DNA of 64,000 nucleotides from Alphaproteobacteria bacterium (GTDB taxonomy: Bacteria > Pseudomonadota > Alphaproteobacteria > Rhizobiales > Rhizobiaceae): assembly GCA_024742485.1 (NCBI GenBank), contig JANSYK010000001.1:806001-870000 (forward strand), written 5' to 3'. The number at the start of each line of letters is the position of its first letter. Position 1 is the first letter of the stretch. The position numbers were made by a program, and so were the translations under genes. A model generated the notes under the pieces. It was not told the origin of the DNA. It ran no database searches and was given only the letters and a program-made list of their open reading frames with translations. This document shows, piece after piece, positions 9,278 through 17,226 of this stretch.

Positions 9278-9815
9278 CCGGACAGATTGGTATGGTGATC
9301 AACGGCGAACGGCACCGGGTGGTTTGGCCGATGGCCATCCAGGCGGGACCTCCGTGTCGAGTAGATCATCCCCGATCCCCGTGGCATTCTGCTGTCGCAT
9401 GCATGTCCCAACGATCGTGTTCAAAATACTGAACAGTCTGCGCTTGCGCTGCATTGTCCCGCGGTCGCACCTGCGTCTGAAGACACGACAGTTTCCAGCT
9501 TCCCGGTTCTCTCTGCGTGTTGGTTTGGCTACCTGATTGACAGGCAGCAAGCGGGACTGCGGCGGGTAGAAGAAGCAGCACATGATGGGCGCAAGACCGG
9601 CGCATGATAATGCCCCCGATCCGGCGGCGCCGGTTCCTGGGAACCCGTATCTTTCGAGCGAACAGTCATGCGGCCATCCACAAGCCGGAATGGCCCCACC
9701 GCCTGGCGGCCTCGGTTTCCCTCAAACCCAAAATCCCTCGCCGCTGACCAGCCTGGACGGGACGATTGGCCCGAAACATTCCCTGCTCAGGTGAGGCGGT
9801 CCAGCGGTTTTGGGG
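9278..9815. other. Gap of 538 bp, mostly without a convincing gene
   Basis: Between the SDR and LysE-like genes no reading frame resembles a known family. The only candidate is a lipoprotein-like frame on the minus strand (9366-9605), listed separately. No terminator-like stem with a T-run was seen. Confidence 0.5.
9366..9605 (-). CDS. Possible small lipoprotein (doubtful)
   Basis: A 79-residue frame starts M-R-R-S-C-A-H-H followed by a hydrophobic stretch and the lipobox-like L-A-A-C at residues 19-22, so an exported lipoprotein is possible. The remainder (Q-S-G-S-Q-T-N-T-Q onward) is of ordinary polar composition with no family likeness, and no strong ribosome site is visible. It may be a decayed gene or chance. 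Confidence 0.25.
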   Translation of the reverse strand: MRRSCAHHVLLLLPAAVPLAACQSGSQTNTQREPGSWKLSCLQTQVRPRDNAAQAQTVQYFEHDRWDMHATAECHGDRG

Positions 9816-10442
9816 CTACTTCTCCTGAAAGGCCAGCCGAATGCCGAGCGCACAGTAAATGCTGCCGACGACTTTCCCTTGCCAGCGCAGGACCAGCGGA
9901 TGACGACGCAGGAAGCGCCCGACACCCCCTGCACTCACCGCCACGACCACCGTGCTGATCAGCCCCATCAGCACAAACAGCACGCCCAGCGTTATGAGTT
10001 GGAGCGAAATGAAACCGTTCTCCGGCCGAACAAACTGCGGCAGAAACGCCAGGAAAAAGAGAGCCGATTTCGGATTGAGCACTTCTGCCAATATGGCTTG
10101 CCGAAAAGCTGACTGAGGTGTCAATCGTGATGCGACATCTGGCTGGCTGATATCGATTTTTTCTATGATCGCCCGAATACCGAGATAGACCAGATAGGCA
10201 GCACCGAGATATTTGATCAGGCTGAACAGGAAGGCAGAGGCCAGTATGATGGCGGAAATGCCGACAACGGCCATGAAGGTATGAACGAGATCGCCGGCAG
10301 CGATCCCGAAGGCCGTTGCAAGTCCGGTTCGGGTGCCGCAGCTGGAGGCCCGGGCCAGTGTCAGGAGCACCGCCGGCCCCGGAATGAAGACAAACCCGAA
10401 CAGGATTGCCAGATAGGTCAGCAAAGTGGTTTGATCGATCAT
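9816..10442 (-). CDS. LysE/RhtB-family amino-acid exporter
   Basis: A 208-residue inner-membrane protein with about six hydrophobic segments. The N-terminal F-I-P-G-P-A-V-L-L-T-L-A-R is the diagnostic LysE/RhtB signature, followed by G-I-A-A-G-D-L-V-H and Y-L-G-A-A-Y-L-V-Y-L-G. It would export an amino acid or derivative by proton exchange. I use the ATG at 10442 (M-I-D-Q-T-T) rather than the extended frame, because family alignment begins there. It is divergent from the AraC-type gene at 10621, which may control it. Confidence 0.92.
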   Translation of the reverse strand: MIDQTTLLTYLAILFGFVFIPGPAVLLTLARASSCGTRTGLATAFGIAAGDLVHTFMAVVGISAIILASAFLFSLIKYLGAAYLVYLGIRAIIEKIDISQPDVASRLTPQSAFRQAILAEVLNPKSALFFLAFLPQFVRPENGFISLQLITLGVLFVLMGLISTVVVAVSAGGVGRFLRRHPLVLRWQGKVVGSIYCALGIRLAFQEK

Positions 10443-10620
10443 GCTTCCTGACCCTGTTCGCCGGTCGGTCCTGTTTCCATCCGCCCGATTGACACCGGGC
10501 ATTCAGGTTTCATCATAAACCACCTATCGGTTTCTCAAGTCGGCGTCCACCAATCGAGTTCAGCAAGATTTGTGAATTCGGCCTGTGCCATATCAGTTCC
10601 GGACCGAACCGAGGAAACAA

Positions 10621-11466
10621 ATGCCGGCCAGCTACGAAAAACGGATCCTGAGGGTGTTGAATTACATCCACGAAAACCCGGCGGGCGACCTGTCGCTGGA
10701 CAGGCTCGCTGATGTGGCTGCCATGTCGAGATTTCACTGGCATCGGGTGTTTCATGCCATGACGGGTGAGACCTGCGCCCAGTCTGTCAGGCGAATCCGA
10801 CTGCATCGCGCAGCAGCGTGGTTGATCCATCAGGATTGGTCCATTGCGGATATTGCGGCATGTGCCGGATATCCAAACGTCCAGAGTTTCACCAGGGCCT
10901 TCAGCGAGGCCTTTGATATCTCCCCCGGCGCGTTTCGCAAAACAGGCAGACTTGGTCCAAGACCAACGCAGAAATCGAAAGGAAGTTTCAAAATGTTCAC
11001 CGTCGAGATGAAACAGATCCCTGCACGCCGCCTGGCGGCAATCTTCCACAAGGGAGCCTATATGGACTCCGGATCGTGCTACAAAAATCTCGCTTCCACC
11101 GCTTCATCACTTCAGCTATGGCCGGAGGTTCAAGGCATGATCGGGGTTCACTACGATGATCCTAATGTGGTTGCGGAGGCCGATCTGCGTTGCCATGCCG
11201 GCTTGGTTATCTCGCCAAGCACCACTTTGCCTGAAGGGCTGGAAGAAGTTCATTTGGCGGGCGGCGATCACGCGGTGTTGCGCTTCAAGGGTCCTTATAC
11301 CGCGATCAAGATCGCGTACGATTACCTCTATGGCGAATGGTTGCCGCATTCAGGTCGGGACCCGGCCGACGCTCCCTGCTATGAAAGCTATCTGAACGCG
11401 CCTGTTGACACCAGGCCGGATGATCTGCTGACGGACATCTGTCTGCCAATCGCGCCAAAGGCCTGA
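10621..11466 (+). CDS. AraC-family regulator with GyrI-like effector domain
   Basis: A 281-residue transcription regulator. Two helix-turn-helix units occupy residues 5-105 (D-L-S-L-D-R-L-A-D-V-A-A-M-S and W-S-I-A-D-I-A-A-C-A-G-Y), placing the AraC DNA-binding domain at the N-terminus. Residues 124-281 form a GyrI-like/SOUL-fold domain (V-E-M-K-Q-I-P-A-R-R-L-A), which binds small hydrophobic drugs in Rob/SbmC relatives. ATG 10621 follows GAGGAAACAA. Divergent orientation to the LysE-type exporter suggests control of that gene by an exported compound. Confidence 0.92.
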   Translation: MPASYEKRILRVLNYIHENPAGDLSLDRLADVAAMSRFHWHRVFHAMTGETCAQSVRRIRLHRAAAWLIHQDWSIADIAACAGYPNVQSFTRAFSEAFDISPGAFRKTGRLGPRPTQKSKGSFKMFTVEMKQIPARRLAAIFHKGAYMDSGSCYKNLASTASSLQLWPEVQGMIGVHYDDPNVVAEADLRCHAGLVISPSTTLPEGLEEVHLAGGDHAVLRFKGPYTAIKIAYDYLYGEWLPHSGRDPADAPCYESYLNAPVDTRPDDLLTDICLPIAPKA

Positions 11467-11611
11467 GCATCACCACCAGGCAGTTGGCGTGTTCGGACGC
11501 AATTGATGTGATTGGTGGCGGGAACACTACTGAATCACATCAACCATTGAACAGAGTGCTCTATGATATCGGTCGATTGCATCGATTCGTCCAATTCAGG
11601 CCTTTTGTCCC

Positions 11612-12331
11612 ATGGCGCAACCGAAGATCAAGGAGACCGATCTCTACGCACCGGTCAAGCGAATGCTGGAAGCGCAGGGTTACGAGGTCAAGGGCGAGAT
11701 CGGTGCCGCCGACATTGTTGCGGTACGTGACAATGAGGATCCGCTCGTTGTGGAACTCAAGACCGGATTCTCGCTTTCCCTGTTCCACCAGGCCATCGAG
11801 CGCCAGGCGCTCTCAGACACCGTTTACGTTGCCGTGCCGCGCGGGTCCGGCAGGGCATTCCTGAAATCCCTGAAAAACAACCGCGCGCTTTGCCGACGCC
11901 TCGGCCTGGGCCTGATCACGGTTCGGATGAGAGATGAATTCGTCGAAATCCATACGGACCCTGCACCCTATCGGCCACGCCAATCGAAGCGCAAAAAGGC
12001 GCGCCTGCTGAGAGAATTCGCCAAACGCGTCGGCGATCCAAATGATGGCGGCGCAACCCGAAGGGGCCTTATGACGGCTTACCGCCAGGATGCACTCCGG
12101 TGCCTGATGGTTTTGCTCGCATGCGGTCCGACCAAGGCAGCGGTTGTCGCAAAGGCCTCCAGGGTTGAAAATGCCCGTCGCCTGATGGCCGACGACCACT
12201 ATGGCTGGTTTGAACGGGTGGAAACCGGGATCTACGCCCTGACGCCGAAAGGCCATGAAGCTGTCGCGGTCTATGCCGGCGAAATCGAGAATTTGTCGAG
12301 GGAGGAACAGCAACCCGACCCAACGGCGTAG
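11612..12331 (+). CDS. DUF2161 protein with PD-(D/E)XK nuclease-like fold
   Basis: A 239-residue protein. The N-terminal half has the nuclease-fold core G-A-A-D-I-V-A-V then V-V-E-L-K-T-G, giving the D...E-x-K triad near residues 34-51. An R/K-rich linker follows, and residues about 150-220 look like a winged helix (C-G-P-T-K-A-A-V-V-A-K-A). This is the layout of DUF2161, a conserved Rhizobiales/Rhodobacterales family with no proven substrate. Not adjacent to any restriction or defence gene. Confidence 0.85.
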   Translation: MAQPKIKETDLYAPVKRMLEAQGYEVKGEIGAADIVAVRDNEDPLVVELKTGFSLSLFHQAIERQALSDTVYVAVPRGSGRAFLKSLKNNRALCRRLGLGLITVRMRDEFVEIHTDPAPYRPRQSKRKKARLLREFAKRVGDPNDGGATRRGLMTAYRQDALRCLMVLLACGPTKAAVVAKASRVENARRLMADDHYGWFERVETGIYALTPKGHEAVAVYAGEIENLSREEQQPDPTA

Positions 12332-12470
12332 GCGGTGGCTGGCCATTCTGCGCCAAACGACGCATCTGTCGGCTTGTCAAACAATGACAAAGCGCCAGAT
12401 GTCACTCGACAAACACCCCGTACTGTTGGATTTGTGGACGTTCAAAAGGACAATAGAGAGCTCATCGACA

Positions 12471-12902
12471 ATGTCAGTGATGATGCAGATTTTCGGCGGT
12501 AGCCTGCTCCTGCTGGTGTGCCTTTCCATTCATATTTCGATCCTGCTGGGGGCGATCACGGTGCTTCGGCATATGAGAAGCCGTTTCCACGATCCCGCAC
12601 CCATGCGCCGATGGGTTCTGGTCTTTGCAATCGCCCTGTTTGCCGTGGTTGGATCCAACACCATCGAAGTCTGGGTGCTGGCACTTGCGATTCTTGCTCT
12701 TGGTGCCTTGCCGACAATCGCAGATGCTATCTACTTCGCGCTCACCACCTACACGACGCTCGGCTACGGCGATCTGGTCCTGGGGGACGGTTATAGAATA
12801 TTCGGGGCGTTCGGCTCAGTGTCGGGATTGCTTGCCTTTGGCCTCAGCACAGCATTTCTCGTCAACCTGTTCAGCCGTGTGGTGCCATCGGACCTGGACT
12901 GA
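12471..12902 (+). CDS. Two-helix potassium channel family protein
   Basis: A 143-residue membrane protein with hydrophobic segments at about 8-30, 45-62, 65-85 and 112-135. The selectivity filter T-T-Y-T-T-L-G-Y-G-D-L is near residues 92-102, which identifies a K+-type pore. No RCK/TrkA-N cytosolic domain follows. ATG 12471 places the first helix at the N-terminus; the longer upstream frame adds a basic, non-conserved stretch. It would assemble as a tetramer in the inner membrane. A MITE copy lies about 180 bp downstream. Confidence 0.88.
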   Translation: MSVMMQIFGGSLLLLVCLSIHISILLGAITVLRHMRSRFHDPAPMRRWVLVFAIALFAVVGSNTIEVWVLALAILALGALPTIADAIYFALTTYTTLGYGDLVLGDGYRIFGAFGSVSGLLAFGLSTAFLVNLFSRVVPSDLD

Positions 12903-13258
12903 TACGCTCGAAGCAGTAGCTCCGTCAGGTGCGTCACCCGGCAGTCGAACGGATGGAGGATAGCGTTTGTGATGGCGGGTTGTGACCGGTCGGTCTGAAG
13001 CGATTTCGGTCTAGACCCACTCACGTTTCGTGATAACCATTAAAACGGTGTCAATCGTTGATCTTGTTGGTGTATTCGGGCTGTGGTGACGATTTAACCC
13101 ATGTGCCGGTTTGTTCGAAATTGTTCAGGATCGGTTTATGAGGAGGACGGACATGCCGGTGCATATTCGACGACGAATGGGCCGATCATGGGCCAATCCG
13201 GGCAATTCCCTTCGGGACGTGGCACACGCCGGCGCATAGGTTAAATCGTGACTACAGC
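12903..13258. other. Gap containing MITE copy B
   Basis: After the channel gene about 175 bp show no gene or clear terminator. The rest is the inverted-repeat element of 13079-13261, which abuts the 3' end of the following minus-strand hydrolase gene. Confidence 0.6.
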
Positions 13259-13261
13259 CTA
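13079..13261 (+). mobile_element. MITE-like element, copy B
   Basis: About 183 bp with ends GGCTGTGGTGACGATTTAAC and, on the right, the reverse complement of TAGGCTGTAGTCACGATTTA. It is the inverted counterpart of copy A (7737-7911) with scattered differences and an extra stretch near 13222-13240. A frame at 13138-13239 reads M-R-R-T-D-M-P-V-H-I-R-R-R-M-G-R-S and ends in A-H-A-G-A-stop; the same frame is conserved in copy A, so it may be the remnant of a longer coding element. The right end supplies the stop codon of the neighbouring hydrolase gene. Confidence 0.75.
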
Positions 13262-13927
13262 GCGCGCCGCGCGTCTTGTGTCCTTCGTTATGCTCAACAC
13301 ACGGTCGATAAACTGCGTCTGCAGCTTCTTGTTTTTTTCGACATTCATGTGATTGACACCACGCATATCACTGACGTCAACATTCTGCACCTTGCCACGA
13401 AAGCCCTGCCCCCTATACACCTCGTTCTTGCTGCCATTGGGAATATAGTAGTTGATGACCTGAGAGATATCGCCCTTGACGATTCGCTTGAGAGTTGGGT
13501 CAAACGCGACGACCAGCCCAACCTTGACGCCCTTTTTCGTGAGATAATTTGCCATCGCGGTGGCGCTGTTGGCACCAAGGGAATGGCCGGCAATCACGAT
13601 GGGATAGGACACATCGCCATCTTTTGCGCGTTTGATGATCTTGTTGGCAAAACCCTTCCAGCCGCTGTGGTTGAAGGTTCTGACATAAAGACCCTTGTCA
13701 CGCATTTTCTTCGCCATGGAATCCATGCCAAGCGAGAAAATGTTTGCCAGTCCCCTGATCAGATATACCTCACCGGTTCGGGTAACCGCTGCTTTGGCAA
13801 CGCGAACGGTGGCCCCCTGCGACCGCTCGGATACGGCCGAAGCCGGTGATACGAATGTTGTGATGACAATTGCGATGGCGGCAAACCGCAACGCAGCTGC
13901 CAGCCAGCGGCCAATAGAAAGGAACAT
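13259..13927 (-). CDS. Secreted alpha/beta hydrolase, 3' end at a mobile element
   Basis: A 222-residue protein with a hydrophobic leader (residues 8-31, ending A-S-A) and an alpha/beta-hydrolase core. The nucleophile elbow is G-H-S-L-G at 114-118 (S116); V-A-F-D-P-T and V-N-H-M-N-V could supply the acid and histidine. It resembles small lipase/thioesterase-like Rhizobiales proteins. Its TAG stop at 13259-13261 lies inside the terminal repeat of MITE copy B, so the natural C-terminus may have been altered. ATG 13927 is chosen over the longer frame since the signal peptide starts there. Confidence 0.8.
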   Translation of the reverse strand: MFLSIGRWLAAALRFAAIAIVITTFVSPASAVSERSQGATVRVAKAAVTRTGEVYLIRGLANIFSLGMDSMAKKMRDKGLYVRTFNHSGWKGFANKIIKRAKDGDVSYPIVIAGHSLGANSATAMANYLTKKGVKVGLVVAFDPTLKRIVKGDISQVINYYIPNGSKNEVYRGQGFRGKVQNVDVSDMRGVNHMNVEKNKKLQTQFIDRVLSITKDTRRAAR

Positions 13928-14175
13928 TGTACTGCTTAACCTCTGTTTATTCCGGAACGGCTCGAACCTGGAATGTCTCGATTCCACAAATCAAAACCCG
14001 CTCTCTCGTCGTTTGCGTCGGCACCTGTCGGTTCCGGCCGGCGCAGCCTCGCCCCAATTCGACCATATTTAACCCAATTTCGTCACAATTCAAAGATTGT
14101 TCCTCGAACCGCCTGAAACTGAATTCTCCTATCCACAACCAAATCGTCAGCCCTGTGCCACACGGGCTTTTCAGA

Positions 14176-14769
14176 CTAATACAATCCCGGAAAGATCCTC
14201 TTCGTCCGCTTGGCATAGTCTCGGTATGTTTGTCCGAACTCTCGCTCCATCATCGCCTCTTCATCGCCAATTCTGAGGAAAAACAGCGCGCCGAACCCGA
14301 AAATGCCCGACAATCCAGCCACCCAATTGCCGAGCACAAAGGGCTGGGCAAAGGCCCAAAGCCAAAACGCCGTATACATGGGATGGCGCAGTCGCGAGTA
14401 GACCGACGTGGTGATCAATTCATGCTCCTGGCGCAACTCCAGGCTGTTGGACCACATCCGGCCCAGCGCCCGATGAGTCAGACGAAACATGATGAGGGAT
14501 GCGATCAGCAGCACCGCCCCGATGGCCAAGATCAGCGGACCGACTTCATGATCAACCTGGCTTGGATGACCGGCAAACACCCAGATTCCTGGAAGCAAGC
14601 CGAGGCCCGTAAAGGAAACGGCAAGGGAAACCCGGTCTTTCATCGTGCGATGGGTCGCCTTGATGACATGCGCCCGCGCCCGCACATTCGGGCGCCAGCG
14701 GATAACACCCCAGATAATGATGAACACGCACCAGATGACTTTGCCGACAAACGAAAAATCCGCTTCCAT
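14176..14769 (-). CDS. Isoprenylcysteine carboxyl methyltransferase-like membrane protein
   Basis: A 197-residue inner-membrane protein with about four to five hydrophobic segments. The C-terminal half has the ICMT/PEMT motif R-L-R-H-P-M-Y-T-A-F-W (residues about 126-136) and the closing E-E-x-x-M-E-R-E-F-G-x-x-Y-x-x-Y-x-K-R, which bind S-adenosylmethionine at the membrane face. Bacterial members methylate lipid-like carboxyls or are uncharacterised. It starts one base after the stop of the membrane hydrolase at 14771, so both are one operon. Confidence 0.88.
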   Translation of the reverse strand: MEADFSFVGKVIWCVFIIIWGVIRWRPNVRARAHVIKATHRTMKDRVSLAVSFTGLGLLPGIWVFAGHPSQVDHEVGPLILAIGAVLLIASLIMFRLTHRALGRMWSNSLELRQEHELITTSVYSRLRHPMYTAFWLWAFAQPFVLGNWVAGLSGIFGFGALFFLRIGDEEAMMEREFGQTYRDYAKRTKRIFPGLY

Positions 14770-14770
14770 G

Positions 14771-16108
14771 TCAGCCCGCAGCCGCCATGTGCTCGGCTTT
14801 CCCGCTCAGTTCAAAGACCAGATCCGGATTGTCCGCCAGTTCCGACACACTGATCGGTCCGAACAGCCGGATATAGAAATCAAAACTGACCGGTTTTTCG
14901 TAATACCGGACATACTGGTTGTGGGTGAAATAGAGTGAACGCTTCATGGCGCGGTAACGTTTGAGACTCATCCCGCGTTTGAAACGTACCCGGTCCACCT
15001 TGCAGCGCGCGGCAAAGTCAGCAATCTCGATGGGGCTGAACGGATGGGCTTTGTAGAAGGCGATCACATCGTCTTTTGACTGAAACTCGTGCCAGTAAAC
15101 GGTCGGCTCGTCCAGAACAGACCGCAAATGGTCACGCAGCCATCCTGCCTCTTCACAAAGAGCAATCTTCAGATGGCTGGAACCGAGTGACAGAAACCCG
15201 ACCTGTTTGCCTTCCAGCAAATTCGGGTCTCTATCAAGGGCAAGGGAGAGCGCGGAAATTGCCCAGACACAACCAAGACTATGACCGCAAATGACGATCT
15301 CGTCATGCTCGGAGGCCTTGATTTCCCGCGCGACAACATCACCGAATTTGGCCATCCGATCAGAAATCAGCACATTTTGCCGATTGGTCAGATCCCAGGC
15401 GAACCCCCAATTGCTGACTGTTGTGTTGAGAAACAGAAAATCTCCCGGCCAGCGACAAAGAACCAACCAAAGAACAATCCAGCCGACCAGTCCGACGATC
15501 AGCCCCGGCGCGCCTTCCGGTCCGAAAGACTGAACGACAAAATTAGCAACCGCACCGGCCAGCAGCGCAAACAGAAACATCAAAATGATCGGGTAGATTG
15601 AAAAGATGAAATAGAGGCGGCTCGCATTGAGGTAGCGCCTTAGCGTGCCATCATGAAAAATCACCAGATACTTTCGAAGGTTCTGGATGAATCCAATCGG
15701 AAAAGTCTGGCTTTCATAGCTTTCGACGATGTCGTACCAGTCGAATTGAACCACCCGGCTGCGAACCTCCCACCCCTCTCCGCGCGTGTTGAATTCGCGT
15801 ATCGCGTGACTGGTACCGTCTGTTTCGGATGCTCCGGTAGGTGTGATCGAAAAATTGAAAACATCGCCGGTTTTTTCGGCACAGTGAAACAGACGGTCAA
15901 GACAGGCTTCGGTCCCGATATTCTCAAATCCGGGAAAATTCAGAACGAGGCGGCTGTGGATTGCGCCAGCTTTTGATCCGCCTGATTCAGAAATCTCTTT
16001 GCTCACGCCTGATGGCCCGTTTCTGTATGCTTTTGAGCATATTGGGGCATTGTGCATGCCAAAATTCAAATGCCACTCTTTTGCAGATCGTCCGCCAAAA
16101 ATCAACAT
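14771..16108 (-). CDS. Membrane-anchored alpha/beta hydrolase-like protein
   Basis: A protein of 445 residues, or 428 from the internal ATG at 16057. A soluble N-terminal part (1-160) is followed by two membrane helices (about 166-192 and 202-219), then a hydrolase domain with the nucleophile elbow G-H-S-L-G at 275-279. The C-terminal third is rich in aromatic and basic residues. I know no characterised homologue; a lipase acting on membrane lipid is possible. It overlaps functionally with the ICMT-like gene one base downstream. The start is uncertain because no strong ribosome site precedes either ATG. Confidence 0.75.
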   Translation of the reverse strand: MLIFGGRSAKEWHLNFGMHNAPICSKAYRNGPSGVSKEISESGGSKAGAIHSRLVLNFPGFENIGTEACLDRLFHCAEKTGDVFNFSITPTGASETDGTSHAIREFNTRGEGWEVRSRVVQFDWYDIVESYESQTFPIGFIQNLRKYLVIFHDGTLRRYLNASRLYFIFSIYPIILMFLFALLAGAVANFVVQSFGPEGAPGLIVGLVGWIVLWLVLCRWPGDFLFLNTTVSNWGFAWDLTNRQNVLISDRMAKFGDVVAREIKASEHDEIVICGHSLGCVWAISALSLALDRDPNLLEGKQVGFLSLGSSHLKIALCEEAGWLRDHLRSVLDEPTVYWHEFQSKDDVIAFYKAHPFSPIEIADFAARCKVDRVRFKRGMSLKRYRAMKRSLYFTHNQYVRYYEKPVSFDFYIRLFGPISVSELADNPDLVFELSGKAEHMAAAG

Positions 16109-16167
16109 CGTGTTGGCAGGATCACACCCGCCAAATTGCTGAATGGAACAGAGTATCTTGGGTCGGC

Positions 16168-16962
16168 TCAGAGCGTATTGTTCAAGAAAGACAGAACGGC
16201 TCTGGTCAGGTCATTCTTGCGACCAACCGCGTTACGTATTCCAAGGTGGCCGTATTTTTTTCCATCATAGCGTGTAACAGAATGTCCGCCCTCTGCCAGG
16301 CGCTTTGCAAAACGAAGCGAAACCTTGTCGCGGTTGTGCCCGTTGGACCAGATCACCATGACCGGAATGTTGCCGTTGCCAGCATAGGTAATCGGTGACA
16401 ATTCCCGCCATTTGGATCGGTTGCGAAACGGCAACGCATACAAAATGCCCAGCGAATTGTTGGTCAGGCTTGCCAGATAGGCCAGATCATAAGCACCCGT
16501 ATCATTGGCAATCAGTGCCCGGACGCCTTTGGCCCTTCCGGACAGGATCGCAAGGCTGGCAAGATGGCAGCCGGCCGAATGGCCCATGACCGCAATTCGG
16601 CCTGGATTTCCGCCATATCGTTTGATGTTGGAGCGCACCCAGTTGATGGCTTGCCCAACCTGGTCCGCCTGTTGCCCGACACTGATACGTGGATATTTGG
16701 TGTAGCCCACCGAAACGAAAACAAAGCCCTGACGGTTGAAGAACCGGGACATCGATCGCACACCGCCCTTGGAACCGCCAACCCAGGCGCCGCCATGGAC
16801 GAATACGATCACCGGAGCATTGCCGGTATCCGGAGTATAAATGTCGAGCTTGTTGGATCCGTAGCTGACATTGGAAAATCTTTCGGCAAAGGCTTCGTGA
16901 CCCGTCAGCATAATGCCAAACAGAATCACGGCCGCGAACACAACGGACATTCGCCTGATCAT
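16168..16962 (-). CDS. Secreted carboxylesterase/lipase (alpha/beta hydrolase)
   Basis: A 264-residue protein. M-I-R-R-M-S plus a hydrophobic stretch to about residue 26 (A-F-A) is a signal peptide, preceded by the ribosome site GGGGAGGG, which is why ATG 16962 is preferred to the longer frame. The oxyanion motif H-G-G-A-W is at 56-60 and the nucleophile elbow G-H-S-A-G at 127-131 (S129), the BD-FAE/hormone-sensitive-lipase pattern. Likely cleaves small esters in the periplasm. It precedes the membrane hydrolase by 60 bp on the same strand. Confidence 0.88.
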   Translation of the reverse strand: MIRRMSVVFAAVILFGIMLTGHEAFAERFSNVSYGSNKLDIYTPDTGNAPVIVFVHGGAWVGGSKGGVRSMSRFFNRQGFVFVSVGYTKYPRISVGQQADQVGQAINWVRSNIKRYGGNPGRIAVMGHSAGCHLASLAILSGRAKGVRALIANDTGAYDLAYLASLTNNSLGILYALPFRNRSKWRELSPITYAGNGNIPVMVIWSNGHNRDKVSLRFAKRLAEGGHSVTRYDGKKYGHLGIRNAVGRKNDLTRAVLSFLNNTL

Positions 16963-17170
16963 ATCGAATCCCTCCCCGACAATAATCCGACCGGTCAAGT
17001 TGAATAAATCGAATCCCGATGCTTCGATCAAGGGCGTGAGGATATCCCGCCACAACGAATATGGGGATATTTACAATCCGATCATCACGCTTGAACGCGC
17101 ATCGGGTTGATGCCAAACGCGGTTATCTACCTGCACACACGCTGTCGTTTCGCGATTCCTGCTTGTCAAA

Positions 17171-17202
17171 CAAAAGGGCCGCCGGAACAGAACCGGCGAC
17201 CC
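17171..17202 (-). terminator. Rho-independent terminator of the Cys-repeat gene
   Basis: Read on the minus strand, a 10-bp stem GGGTCGCCGG / CCGGCGGCCC (one G-U pair) with a 7-base loop is followed by TTTTG. It sits 25-55 bases past the stop of the cysteine-repeat gene, which argues that this gene ends a transcript. Confidence 0.8.
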
Positions 17203-17226
17203 TTCTTGCTTGAACATCTGCTCGGG

